A stretch of DNA of 64,000 nucleotides, taken from IGN2 sp963802005 (lineage in GTDB: Bacteria > Bacteroidota > Ignavibacteria > Ignavibacteriales > Ignavibacteriaceae). Under the pieces are notes generated by a model. The model was not told where the DNA came from. It ran no database searches and saw only the letters and a program-made list of their open reading frames with translations. The stretch lies in the NCBI GenBank assembly GCA_963802005.1, contig CAWDGX010000006.1, positions 186,001 to 250,000 of the forward strand, read 5' to 3'. Shown piece by piece: positions 1-9,910 of the stretch. The position numbers and the translations under genes were made by a program. The first letter of the stretch is position 1. Each line of letters opens with the position of its first letter.

Positions 1-1
1 A

Positions 2-73
2 GAGAATTATAGAAGAGTAAAAAAATTACAAGGCAATCTACTCAAAGAATCGGAAAGTCGATTCTCATTTTAA
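2..73 (+). CDS. 3' end of an unidentified CDS (partial)
   Basis: An open frame enters from the left edge and ends at a TAA at 71-73. It encodes about 23 basic residues ending in ESRFSF. Too little is present to name a family. It is reported only because the frame is open from the window edge and the composition is protein-like. Confidence 0.3.
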   Translation, partial: ENYRRVKKLQGNLLKESESRFSF

Positions 74-186
74 GCCGTATTTACAGGGGTTTGAGCATAA
101 TTAATTTTTAAAAATTATTTTGTTTCCAATAAATATTAAGTATTTTTCAACCGTAAGAAACATTAACATTTAATCGGAGGGATCAA

Positions 187-468
187 ATGGCTAAATCAAT
201 GACGAAGAGCCAGGTTATTACACATCTTGCCACCAAAACCAAAACTACCAAAAAAGTTGCAGCACAGTTTTTGGATGAGTTGGCTCAACTTTCATACAAG
301 CAAGCTAAGAATGAATTCGTAGTTCCAGGACTTGGCAAGCTGAAAGTCGCCCAGAGACAGCAGAGAATGGGAAGAAACCCTGCTACTGGCGAATCAATTG
401 TAATTCCTGCAAGAAAAGTTTTGAAATTCAGAATTGCTAAAGCTGCAAAGGATGCTATTCTAAAGTAA
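187..468 (+). CDS. HU/IHF family DNA-binding protein
   Basis: A histone-like nucleoid protein that binds and bends DNA as a dimer. The 93 aa length is typical of the family. The helical N-terminal half (residues 1-42) is followed by the beta-arm with the GRNPATGE signature at about residues 62-69 and the C-terminal RKVLKFRIAKAAKDA segment. The ATG at 187 has a strong Shine-Dalgarno GGAGG at 176-180. An intrinsic terminator follows directly, so the gene is probably monocistronic. The reading frame is intact. Several HU paralogues are usual in this group, so I assign the family but not hupA or hupB. Confidence 0.95.
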   Translation: MAKSMTKSQVITHLATKTKTTKKVAAQFLDELAQLSYKQAKNEFVVPGLGKLKVAQRQQRMGRNPATGESIVIPARKVLKFRIAKAAKDAILK

Positions 469-485
469 TTCTGTTTCTCTTATTT

Positions 486-521
486 AAAGCGAAGGATAAG
501 CAATTGTTCTTCGCTTTTTTA
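486..521 (+). terminator. Intrinsic terminator after the HU gene
   Basis: A 9-bp perfect stem, AAAGCGAAG (486-494) with CTTCGCTTT (509-517), has a 14-nt loop and is followed by further T residues. It lies 17 bases past the HU stop codon. Confidence 0.85.
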
Positions 522-570
522 TATTGTTCGGATTTTTCTTTTGAATCTTTAATTCATAGGAGTAGTGGTA

Positions 571-1098
571 ATGAACAAATATTTTATCATCTCGCTTTTG
601 GTTTTAATTTCCCTTTTTATTTCCTGCAGCCTTCAAACAAACAAACAAAGAACTGAAGCACTATTCAGTTGATAATTTAAATGGAATAATCACTCAATCA
701 GGAATTAAATTTGATGAAAGAGTGTCAAGTGATGGTAATGGATCAATAAAGATTGATGCAACAGGACCAGTCGTAATTCAACTTTATAGTATTGATGATC
801 TGAATACAGATGATACTCAGTTAGTATATGAAGCTAAAATAAAATCAGAGAGTTTAAACGGACAGGTTTATCTTGAAATGTGGTGCGTTTTCAACGATAA
901 GGGTGAGTTCTTTTCGAGAGGTTTTGACTCAGTAATATCTGGAACAACAGATTGGAAAACTATCACTACAGTTTTCAATTTAAAGAAAGTATGAAATGCC
1001 TGACCAAATTAAAACTAAATGTGGTTGTAAGTGGTGTGGGAGCAGTCTGGATTGATGATATTCACTTTGTCAAAAATGGAATGAAAATTAATATATAA
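571..1098 (+). CDS. Hypothetical lipoprotein, frameshifted
   Basis: Small secreted lipoprotein of unknown function. The ATG at 571 has AGGAG at 558-562 upstream, and the N-terminus is a lipoprotein signal with lipobox LFISC (Cys about residue 20). The frame breaks in the CAAACAAACAAAC repeat near 635-650. It continues in another frame through 662-990 (SVDNLNG ... GTTDWKTITTVF), breaks again near 985-1015 and ends at TAA 1096-1098 with VWIDDIHFVKNG. At least three indels are needed to restore one protein of about 175 aa. The alternating polar/aromatic pattern and the closing 'WIDDI' phrase suggest a beta-sandwich carbohydrate-binding-like fold; that is inference from pattern only. Confidence 0.55.
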
Positions 1099-1495
1099 AG
1101 TTGAAAGCAAACTTAATCCTTTTGAATTCATCGATGTTTTAAACAGAAGTACTCTTGGCGAACGAAGACCAGTCAATGATTCGCAGCCGTATAAAAACAA
1201 TGTGCGAAAATGCAAACCTGATTATTACTGCAAGATTTGATGGAAAGCTTATTGGTGTTGCCCGGTCAATCACCGATTTTGCTTATTGCACTTATTTATC
1301 AGATTTGGCAGTCGATAATAAACTATCAGAAACAAGGGAATTGGTAAAACATTAATTGAAGAAACTAAAAAGCAAACTCCGCAAGCAACTCTTATTTTGC
1401 TTTTTGCTCCTGCTGCAGTTGATTACTACCCAATAATCGGAATGAAAAAACACAACCATTGCATTCTGCTCACTGATAAAGGGGAACTTAAATAA
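1081..1495 (+). CDS. GNAT family N-acetyltransferase, frameshifted
   Basis: Acetyl-CoA-dependent acyltransferase of the GNAT fold, substrate unknown. Three frames together read KLNPFEFIDVLNRSTLGERRPV, then LIITARFDGKLIGVARS, then YLSDLAVDNKYQKQGIGK, then LLFAPAAVDYYPIIGM, ending at TAA 1493-1495. The YQKQGIGK segment is the acetyl-CoA pyrophosphate-binding motif A (Q/R-x-x-G-x-G/A), and the Y-Y-P-x-x-G-M ending is typical of small GNATs. Breaks lie near 1185 and 1330. The start is unclear because the region around 1081-1100 overlaps the end of the preceding lipoprotein gene and may itself contain an error. About 135 aa when repaired. Confidence 0.65.
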
Positions 1496-1600
1496 CACAC
1501 ATTTTTATCTGATAAAAAAAGTTTACAGAAATTCTCCTCTCCTCTTATTAACTTTGTTCAACCGTTCATATTTATTTATTTAATTTAACTTAAGATTCAG

Positions 1601-3994
1601 ATGAAAAATATCTATTATTTAATCCCGCTGCTTTTACTTTCATTCGGCTGTTCACAAAATCATTCAAATAAAATTCAGGATATAATTCAGCCAATAAATC
1701 TTGAAGAGAGCGTTGAAAAAGAAATTGTAATCAGTGACCTTTTTTACGCTCCAAATTATAATTTAACCTTCGTACCAAATGAAAACCTGGTTATCGTTCA
1801 CGACACGGTAAGCAATATACTAAAGCTAAAAGCGAAGGATGGATTTACAGGTTTAGATGTATTAGGGTTTAATTTTGAAAATCAGCTGTACCAGATTCCA
1901 TTCAAACTTCATCCCCGAAAAAAATATCTTTTCACTTATAAACCAAAAGGAAAACCAAAACATGTAAATCTATTTGGTCAGTTTAATAGCTGGGATAGAG
2001 GAAATCTTCCGATGGATGATTCAGATGGTAATGGCATTTATGAAATAACCGTGCCCCTTGATCCGGGAAGGTATGAATACAAATTTTTTATAGATGGAAA
2101 AGAACTAATTGATCCGCAGAATCCAGTTAAAGTGCCAAATGGTCTCGGTGATTACAACTCTATTTTAATTATTGAGTCTGAACGAACAGATAAGATGTAT
2201 CTTCATTGCCTGAACTACGAAGCTGAAGATCAAACAAAAAGATTTAATTATTATTTCGAAGGAGACTATTCGCCTTTAATCAAAGGAAGCGAACGTAGTC
2301 GCATTATTAGATAATCAGTTAATTAACCCAAGTCTGATAAAAGTTGATGGTCATAAAATATCTGTTCTTTTTCCTGATGACCTTATTGATGGAGAAAGAC
2401 TACTGCGGGTTGCGGTAAGAGCAGAAGGGAAATTTTCAAACATTCAGTCAACCTGGATTATTGATGGAAAAGCAGTTGCTAACAACGTCACCCAAAAGCT
2501 GGTACGATGCTATTATTTATTCATTGATGATAGATCGATTTAACAATGGTGATCCATCAAATGATAATCCGATAAACCATGATTCATTGTTCAAACCTGC
2601 CAATTATAATGGTGGCGACCTTCAGGGTATTATCAATAAAATAAACGAAGGATATTTTAATCTTCTTGGTATAAATACGGTATGGATTTCTCCGATTGTG
2701 GATAATACAAATAATGCATACATGGAATATCCACCACCGCATAGATATTATACAGGATATCATGGTTATTGGCCGGTTTCTTTTCAAGGTGTTGAAGAAC
2801 ATTTTGGCGATATGAATTTAGCAAAAGAATTTGTAAACAAGTCACATCAGAATGATATCAATGTTTTATTGACTTTGTGGCAAATCACATTCACGAAGAG
2901 CATCCATTGTGGAAAGAACATCGTGACTGGTTTGGTGTTCTTGAATTGCCAGACGGAAGAAAAAATCTTCGCTTGTGGGATGAATATCGTTTGACAACCT
3001 GGTTTGAACCATACATGCCTTCTTTTGATTTTGTTGGTTCAAAAGAAGCACTGGAAACAATGACAGACAATGCAGTCTGGTGGCTGAAGGAAACTGGTGC
3101 TGACGGTTTCAGACACGATGCAGTAAAGCATGTTCCTCATGAATTCTGGAGATCTGCTGACAAAAAAAATAAATGAAAATTTTGAACAGGCCAATCAATC
3201 AAAAGTTTACCAGATAGGCGAGTCTTTCGGTGGATATGGTCTTATAAGTTCTTACGTTAACAATGGACAACTTAATGCACAATTCAACTTTAATCTTTAT
3301 GATACGGCAATACCAGTTTTTCTGCAGAAAGAAAATTCTTTTGAGCTTTTGGATTTACAAATGCAGAAAACCTTTCAGGTTTACGGTGTAAACCATTTGA
3401 TGGGTAATCTTGTAAGCAGTCACGACAAAATTCGCTATATGGCTTATGCAGATGGCGATCTTGAAATAAACGATGGAAGAGCAAGTGAGATTGCGTGGAC
3501 AAATCCGCCTAAAGTTGATAATCCCTCCAGCTATGATAAAATGAAACTGCATCTTGCGTACATTCTTACAATTCCCGGTGTGCCTATTATCTATTATGGA
3601 GATGAAATTGGAATGACCGGTGCTCACGATCCTGATAACAGAAGAATGATGAGATTTGATAACAATCTGAATGAATTTGAAAAGCAGACTTTTAAAGATG
3701 TTAGCAAACTAACTCATATCAGAAAAGATCATTCTGCTTTGCGATATGGTGATTTTCTAACTCTTCAGGCTGATAAAAATATTTATGCGTATGTAAGATC
3801 AGATATGAATGAAAGAATACTGGTAGTTTTAAATAAGAGTGAAAATGAACAAGTGATTAATCTTAAATCTTCCGGCAATTTACAACTTGAACACAGCAAC
3901 TGATTTAATTACTGGTGATACTTTTAGAATAAATGAGAATATGATCTCATTTGATGTAAAAGGTATTGGCTTCAGAATATTGAAATTAAATTAA
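1601..3994 (+). CDS. GH13 alpha-amylase-family lipoprotein with CBM48-like module, frameshifted
   Basis: Alpha-glucan-active glycoside hydrolase, probably cell-surface or periplasmic, of the cyclomaltodextrinase/neopullulanase/amylase type. The signal ends at the lipobox SFGC. A CBM48/E-set glycogen-binding module (VNLFGQFNSWDRG ... GRYEYKFFIDG) lies at about residues 125-190. The (beta/alpha)8 domain starts at WYDAIIYSLMIDRFNNG. All catalytic regions are present once frames are joined: region I DFVANH (split by a missing base near 2868), region II GFRHDAVKHV (nucleophile Asp), region III GESFGG (acid Glu), region IV SSHDK. Breaks lie near 2305, 2490, 2868, 3165 and 3885. It would be about 797 aa. 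The DUF1697 start codon overlaps its stop. Confidence 0.85.
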
Positions 3995-4537
3995 TGAAAA
4001 AGTTTATTGCTTTACTAAGAGGAATCAATGTCAGCGGGCAAAAGATAATCAAAATGTCCGAGCTTAAATTGTTGTTTGAGGAGATGGGCTTTTAGGATGT
4101 TCAAACATACATACAAAGTGGTAATGTAATTTTCTCTTCCAAGGAAAAATCCAGTGAAAAGCTTGAAGTTAAAATCTCCTCCACTATAAAAAATAAATTT
4201 GGGTTTGATGTCAAGGTTATTGTAGTCAATCCTGAAGAAATTGAATATGTACTTAAAAACAATCCTTTTATCAAAAGGAAAAAAGATGTTGAAAAATTGT
4301 GCGTAACTTTCCTTTCAGAAACTCCATCCGTATGAAAACATTGAAAGATTGGCAGCAACTAACTATTCACCGGAAGAATACTTTATTGAGGGAAAACATA
4401 TTTACTTATTTGTTCCAAATGGTTTTGGCAAAGCTAAACTGAATAACAATTTATTCGAGAATAAGCTCAAGGTAGTTGGTACTTCTAGAAACTGGAAGAC
4501 AGTAAAAGCACTTTCAGAGTTAGCAAAATCACATTAA
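3994..4537 (+). pseudogene. DUF1697 family protein with in-frame TAG and a frameshift
   Basis: Protein of unknown function, DUF1697 family (about 180 aa). The start ATG overlaps the preceding TAA as TAATG. The N-terminal signature FIALLRGINVSGQKIIKM and the TYIQSGNVIFSS segment identify the family. Between them, codon 34 (4093-4095) is TAG where the family has a charged residue, so GAG or AAG to TAG by one substitution is likely. A second lesion, a frameshift near 4325, separates the C-terminal part (ENIERLAATNYSPEEYF ... WKTVKALSELA). Real pseudogenization and sequencing error are both possible; the TAG is not an indel, unlike the other lesions in this window. Confidence 0.75.
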
Positions 4538-4593
4538 ATCATTATCCCTGTTTTAGTAACTTTACACATCAAACAAAAAACATTTGGGAACCA

Positions 4594-4965
4594 ATGGCAA
4601 AAATTTCAATAACATTCGGCATAATTCTGATAATCCTAGGACTAATTAGTTACTTCGGCATTAGCAGTGAAAGTATAACAGCACTCATTCCAACTTTTCT
4701 CGGAATCCCTGTTCTGATCTTAGGTTTTCTTGGTCTCAATGAAAAATATTTGAAGCATGCAATGCACGGAGCTGCTGTTCTAATGCTTCTGGGATTTGGT
4801 GGAACAGTCGGAGGATTAATTAAATTCTTCCGAATGCTTGGCGGAGAAGTTTTTGAAAGACCATCAGCAATTACAATTCAGGCAATAATGGCTGTAATCT
4901 GTTTAGTATTTTTAATATTCGCAATTAAATCATTCATTGATGCAAGAAGGAAAAGAAGTGAATAG
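4594..4965 (+). CDS. Small integral membrane protein, unknown function
   Basis: 123 aa, intact. Hydrophobic helices at about residues 5-24, 30-48, 56-76 and 94-114, then a basic tail (DARRKRSE), predict four transmembrane segments. I do not recognise a named family. Its last 8 bases overlap the GTG start of the DUF885 lipoprotein downstream, which suggests a two-gene transcription unit with translational coupling. Nothing in the sequence reveals a substrate. Confidence 0.7.
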   Translation: MAKISITFGIILIILGLISYFGISSESITALIPTFLGIPVLILGFLGLNEKYLKHAMHGAAVLMLLGFGGTVGGLIKFFRMLGGEVFERPSAITIQAIMAVICLVFLIFAIKSFIDARRKRSE

Positions 4966-6285
4966 AATAATCGTATCATTATTTTTTATTTTGTTAATAG
5001 TATCGTGCGGTGAAAAGAAAAATCAAAAACAACTTGGCGATCTGGAATTAAAAATGAACGGCATTGCAGAAGGATATGTAAAGTTAGTGCTTGAAGTAGG
5101 TAAGTACGATCCAATGTACGTGGATGCATATTACGGACCAATAGAATGGAAACCGAAAGAAGAAAATCTTCAGCTTGATTCAACTGCTTTCAGCGAATTA
5201 GTCTCCACAGCAGATTCTCTTTTAAACGAACTCGAACTTTTAAGCGAATATAACGCAACCGAACTTGAGACTCTGAGGTACCGTTATCTCTACAAACAGC
5301 TTTTTGCCGTAAAAGCCCGAATAATAATTTTGAATGGTTCGGTTCTTCCACTTAGACTTGAATCAAGAGCATTATATGATGTTACACCAACAATAGAATC
5401 AGAAGATAGTCTTAAAAAGATAATTGATGAACTCGACAATATTCTTCCCGGAACCGGTGACATTACTGATAGAATAATAGCATTTAAGAAAAGATTTTGT
5501 GATACCCAAAAACAAAATAGCTAAAGTATTCGATGTGGCTGTAAATGAATGCAGAAGCAGAACTGCCACGTATATTAATCTACCCGCAGGTGAAAATTTT
5601 AAAGCAGAATATGTTACGAACAAACCATGGGGTGCATACAACTGGTACAAAGGAAATCTTTTCAGCGTGATACAAATAGCGACAGATTTCCCTGTATACA
5701 TTGATGGTGCTGTTGGTCTAGCTGCTCACGAAGGTTATCCTGGGCATCACGTTTATAATATTCTTCTTGAACAAAATCTTGTTAAAGACAAAGGGTGGAT
5801 TGAATACACTGTTTATCCTCTCTATTCACCTCAATCACTGATTGCAGAAGGCACTGCAGTTGTCGGTGAAGAACTTATTTTTCCCGGAGATGAGAGGATG
5901 ATATTTCGAAAAAGAAGTCTTGTTTCCTCTTGCTGGGATAAGTACAAAAAATGCTGATCTTTACTATCAGGTACTTTCTCTTCAGAAAAAACTTGATGGT
6001 GCAGGAGTGCTTGCTGCAAGAAATTATCTTAATGATGAATGGACAAAAGAAGAAACTGTGATCTGGCTGCAAAAGTTTCAACTTAGAACGAAGGAAAGAG
6101 CAGAGAAATATCTTTCGTTTATAGAAACTTACAGAAGCTACGTGGTTACCTATAATATGGGTAGAATTATTATAGAAGAATATTTGGATAAGAACGGAGG
6201 GACAAAGGATAATCTGGCAAAAAGATGGGAAATTTTTTCAAAGTTAATCTCAACCCCTCAAACACCTTCAGGTTTAATGGATTAA
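4958..6285 (+). CDS. DUF885 family lipoprotein (putative metallopeptidase-like), frameshifted
   Basis: DUF885 proteins are M32-like putative zinc carboxypeptidases of unproven substrate. I place the start at GTG 4958 because the lipoprotein signal (IIVSLFFILLIVSC) begins there; a start at 4937 would add residues before the signal. The zinc-binding signature HEGYPGHH is at about 5731-5754, followed by EGTAVVGEEL. Breaks near 5500 and 5912 are single-base indels; joined, the protein is about 442 aa, shorter than the usual 550-600 aa of the family. The gene converges with the DUF4922 gene and shares 4 bases with it (6282-6285). Confidence 0.8.
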
Positions 6286-7302
6286 TTTAGTTCAGCCTTT
6301 ATTTTTTCTGCAAGCAATGAAAATGTTTTTTGATCGAGGGAAACTTCGTTAAATATTTTTTTTACTAATTCTTTATCAACTCTATCAAAGTCTTCCTTCC
6401 TTGGAGTTATAATCAATCCTCCCAAATCTATAGCAGCGGGACTGATTAAGTATTTTATCAGGATCATCTTTATAGAAACACTCCGGTCTATGTTTGCTTC
6501 TAAGAAAAATTATTACATTCCAGCCAAACTCTTTATCATAAGTGCAGAGTAAATTCATCATTGGTTCTGGTTCAGCAGAATTAAGATTTTCATACTCTTT
6601 AAATATTTTTCTAAAAGTTTTTTCTAAATGTGATCGATCAGTAGATTCAATAAAAATTATTCTCCGTAAACCATCATTTATAAAAGTGGTTGTAATGAAT
6701 TCATTTTCCTGGACAATCTGCCCGAAATCATTTTTCATTTGTTGAATATCATTTTCAATAGGAATTGACTGTCTGGTTCCAGCTTGAAAATGTAAATGAT
6801 CAGGAGCAGATGCACCACAGGCTGGTCCATTGTAAATCAATGTATAATTTGGTGAAAGTAGTTTTGATATCTCAAGAAACTCATTAAAAGAATCAGATAT
6901 TTGCTGTGGTTTATGATCTAAAGAAGCAATTGTAAAATGCTGCGGAAATATTGGATAAGGATTACAGAGAAGAATGAAATCTTCTCTGATTAAAATTCCT
7001 TTTTGTTCTTCAGGAAGATTTTCTGTGCAAAGAAAACAAGCACGATTGGCTATTGAGCTTTCATCTACTTTTGCAGATGTTGATTTAATTCTTTCGGGAT
7101 TAAACTGCACTTTCAGTTTCATTCCTTCAAACCAAAAGGATTTTGTTTGAATGTTTTTTAAAGCGTCGTAATTTTTATTCATCAACGACCAGCTTTTTAG
7201 TTGAGAGTTAAAAAGATAGTCTGCGGCTGATGAATAATCTTTCTGGCTGATTAAATTCTGGATTTGAGAATCGCTGAAAAATATTTCTTCGGACAATTTC
7301 AT
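6282..7302 (-). CDS. DUF4922 / HIT-like nucleotidyl-phosphorylase family protein, frameshifted at C-terminus
   Basis: HIT-superfamily-like protein. The GPACGASAPDHLHFQAG segment carries the H-x-H-x-Q triad expected of HIT nucleotidyltransferases/phosphorylases (Ap4A phosphorylase and GDP-hexose phosphorylase relatives). A Cys pair, CFLCTENLP, near residue 90 could bind metal. The substrate is not known, but the position at the end of a glycosyltransferase operon suggests a nucleotide-sugar or nucleotide by-product. The ATG overlaps the upstream GT2 stop as ATGA. One frameshift near 6440 moves the last 50 residues (LIKYLISPAAIDLGG ... AEKIKAELN) to another frame; the joined length is about 340 aa. 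Confidence 0.75.
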
Positions 7303-8778
7303 TGCTTCTTACTTCGGTTTAGTTCCTGACGCAACTTTATTTCTTTTGTCCGCAAAGAATCTTTATAGACATTATTTGAATTTTGTTTATCAATTGAAAG
7401 TGAGGCATCTGTGTTTCCTTCCCATCTTCTGCAGAGATAAACCGGCTCATAAATTCTTCCTATTTTGTACTGACGTGAAATAGCTAAAGCAACCGCGTAA
7501 TCTTCACCGTAGCTGACATTCGGGAATTTTACTTCTCTGATGATTGGAGTATAAAAAGCCCTTGGTGCACCAAGTCCATTAATTCTAAGTGCGTTATTGT
7601 GTCCGTTTTCGTCTGTCCACTCACGATGATCAATTATTCCGGGAGGAATTTCATTCAGATCATAATCAGTCAACATATAGCTGCCTATAACCATTGCACA
7701 ATTTTCTTCGTAAAACTTATCAATAATCTTCTGTAGCGTATTTTCATCAGAATAAAGATCATCGCTATCAAGTTGAACAGCGAACTTACCGCACTCAGGA
7801 TGCCCGATTGCTTCGTTCCAACAGCCGCCGATACCCAAATCATTCTTTGGGGAATGATATGAATAACTCTTTTATCTCCAGTGGAAATATATTTTTATCT
7901 TTTCTGTAGTGCCGTCATCTGAGTGATTATCTACAATAATTATATTAAAACTAAATTTAGTCTTTTGTGTTAAAGCGGATTTGATTGCGTCACCAATTGT
8001 ATCCACTCTATTTTTAACTGGTATTACAACCGAAGCTTCACAAGTTAAAATTATTTTCAAAGCTAACCAATTTTTTATTTGATGGATTGATATATGCATC
8101 AATTTCTTTAAGATGATGTGTGGCAACTTGTTCCATTTCAATCTGAACCTGCCTGTTTTTAGGATCAACATATTCAAATATTTTTTCTGATTCGGAAGAT
8201 TCCTCAAGAATTTCAACTGAGTAAAGAGGCTCAGGTATTCTTAACAAAGCAGATTTTCGTGAGATAGTCAATCTTAAATCATATAATCCCGAGAAAAGTA
8301 ATTTATTTTTAATAGAGAATAAATTAGGCAACCATTTCCTGGCTGAATCGACATTGATTAAAAAACATTGCCCAAAATCGAAATCGTCCCTGATGCTACC
8401 TGTTTGATAATCAATTAATGAATGGTGAGAATTTTTTTCTCCTTCTTTATCATTGTAATCAGAATAAATCCAACCTGTATTTGTATTTTTTGCTGCAGAT
8501 ATAAATTTTTCAACACCATTCCCAGTCATCTCTAAAATTCTGCTTCCATTTATAAACATCAAATAATTTGTTGAGCTTTTTTCAATTACTTTTTTGATTG
8601 CATCGCCGCTGAAAGGGTAACTTGACTTTACCAAACTTATATTCTCACCGATTTCAGAATCTGATATAACTATTATCTCTGCAACTAATTTGATTTCTCT
8701 CAGATTTGATATAATTTTTTCTGTAATCATTTTATCGAATGAGAAAATTGCTACAGTAATTTTATTAATCGAATCCAT
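7299..8778 (-). CDS. Glycosyltransferase family 2 protein, possibly with two GT-A-like halves, frameshifted
   Basis: Transfers a sugar from a nucleotide donor, presumably in the cytoplasm. The C-terminal half is a clear GT2 domain: ASVVIPVKNRVDTIGDAI, IIIVDNHSDDGT, then the metal-binding QLDSDDLYSD and a late GEDYAVALAISRQ segment. The N-terminal 240 residues (KITVAIFSFDKMITEKII ... LMFINGSRIL) have the outline of a second, degenerate GT-A fold. Breaks near 8040 and 7860 are single-base; joined, it is about 492 aa. It overlaps DUF4922 by 4 bases and lies 3 bases downstream of the GT4 gene, so the four genes are one operon. Confidence 0.8.
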
Positions 8779-8781
8779 TTC

Positions 8782-9901
8782 TCAGGCAACCCCAGTAATT
8801 GCTTCAGAATAAATCTTCACAACTTTGTCTGTAATGATTTCAATATCGAAATTTTCAATAACTCGCCTCCTTGCATTTTCACCAAAACTAATACGCGTTT
8901 CTTTTGATTCTATCAACATTTTCAATTTTGATTTCAAATCAGCAGCGTTTTTATTTTCAAAGAGAAAGGAAGTATCATTATCAACAGCGATATCGAGCAC
9001 TCCCTCAGCTTTTGAACAGACAGAAGGTTTCTTCATTGCCATAGCTTCAACAAGAGCTATTCCAAAAGCTTCTGAATGAGATGGGAAAGCGAAAATATCC
9101 ATTGCGTTTAGCACTTCTGGTGTATCTCCTCTGAAACCGGTAAAGTGTATATTCTCCAACCCATATTCATTTGCAAGCTGTTTTATTTTTTCTGCGTATT
9201 CAACTTCACCTCTGCTTGGTTCACCAACTATCAGATACCTGAAGATTCTTATATTCTTTATTTAGTTCTTTCGCTGCCCATAAAAACTCCTCATGCCCTT
9301 TGCCAGGTGTAAATCTTGCAAGCATACCAATAACAATTTCTTCAGATGTAATGTTAAATTCTTCTCTTACCTTTATACCATCAACTTTTTCGGGATCAAA
9401 TTTATTTATATCAATTCCATTCGGCACAATGATAATATTTTGAGATTTTACTGGTGTTGTATCAATCAGGTTTTGTTTTATTACAGTACTGATCGCAAAA
9501 ATTTTTCTTACTCTCTTGTATAACTGGCTATGTAGAATATCTTTTTTAACAATAAACGAGCCCACCTGCTTTGTAAGAAAGAGAGGTATTTTATTGTTAG
9601 CTAAAAATAGTGCGGGAACAAGCAGCCACAAGTCTTTTGATGTCTGAGTGTGTACAAGAGAGTATTTACTGTTTCTGAGTAATAGTGAAATTCTAAAAGT
9701 GGTAATGGGATGAAAATAACTGCTGGCTTTAACCGGATGAAGCATAATTCCCATATTGTTTGCTTCAATATGAATCCTGGAATCAGCAGAGCATATAAGT
9801 TCAACGGCAATATCTCTTTTTAGAAGTTGCTGAATTGAAGTTAGAGTGAACATTTCCAAGCCACCCCAGCTTTTTGATAAGCAGGAATAAAGTATTTTCA
9901 T
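8782..9901 (-). CDS. Glycosyltransferase family 4 protein, frameshifted
   Basis: GT-B fold retaining glycosyltransferase. The N-terminal acceptor domain has LSKSWGGLEMFT and HTQTSKDLWLL; the linker carries the classic VPNGIDINKFDP. The C-terminal donor domain has GMLARFTPGKGHEEFL and the E-x7-E signature in EAFGIALVEAMAMKKP. A single frameshift near 9230 separates residues 1-222 from the rest (YLIVGEPSRGEVEYAEKI continues in the other frame). The joined length of about 373 aa is normal. The gene starts 9 bases after the SpoIID gene stop. It may assemble a surface glycan, lipid-linked sugar or glycoprotein; the acceptor cannot be read from sequence. Confidence 0.87.
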
Positions 9902-9910
9902 TAAAACTTA

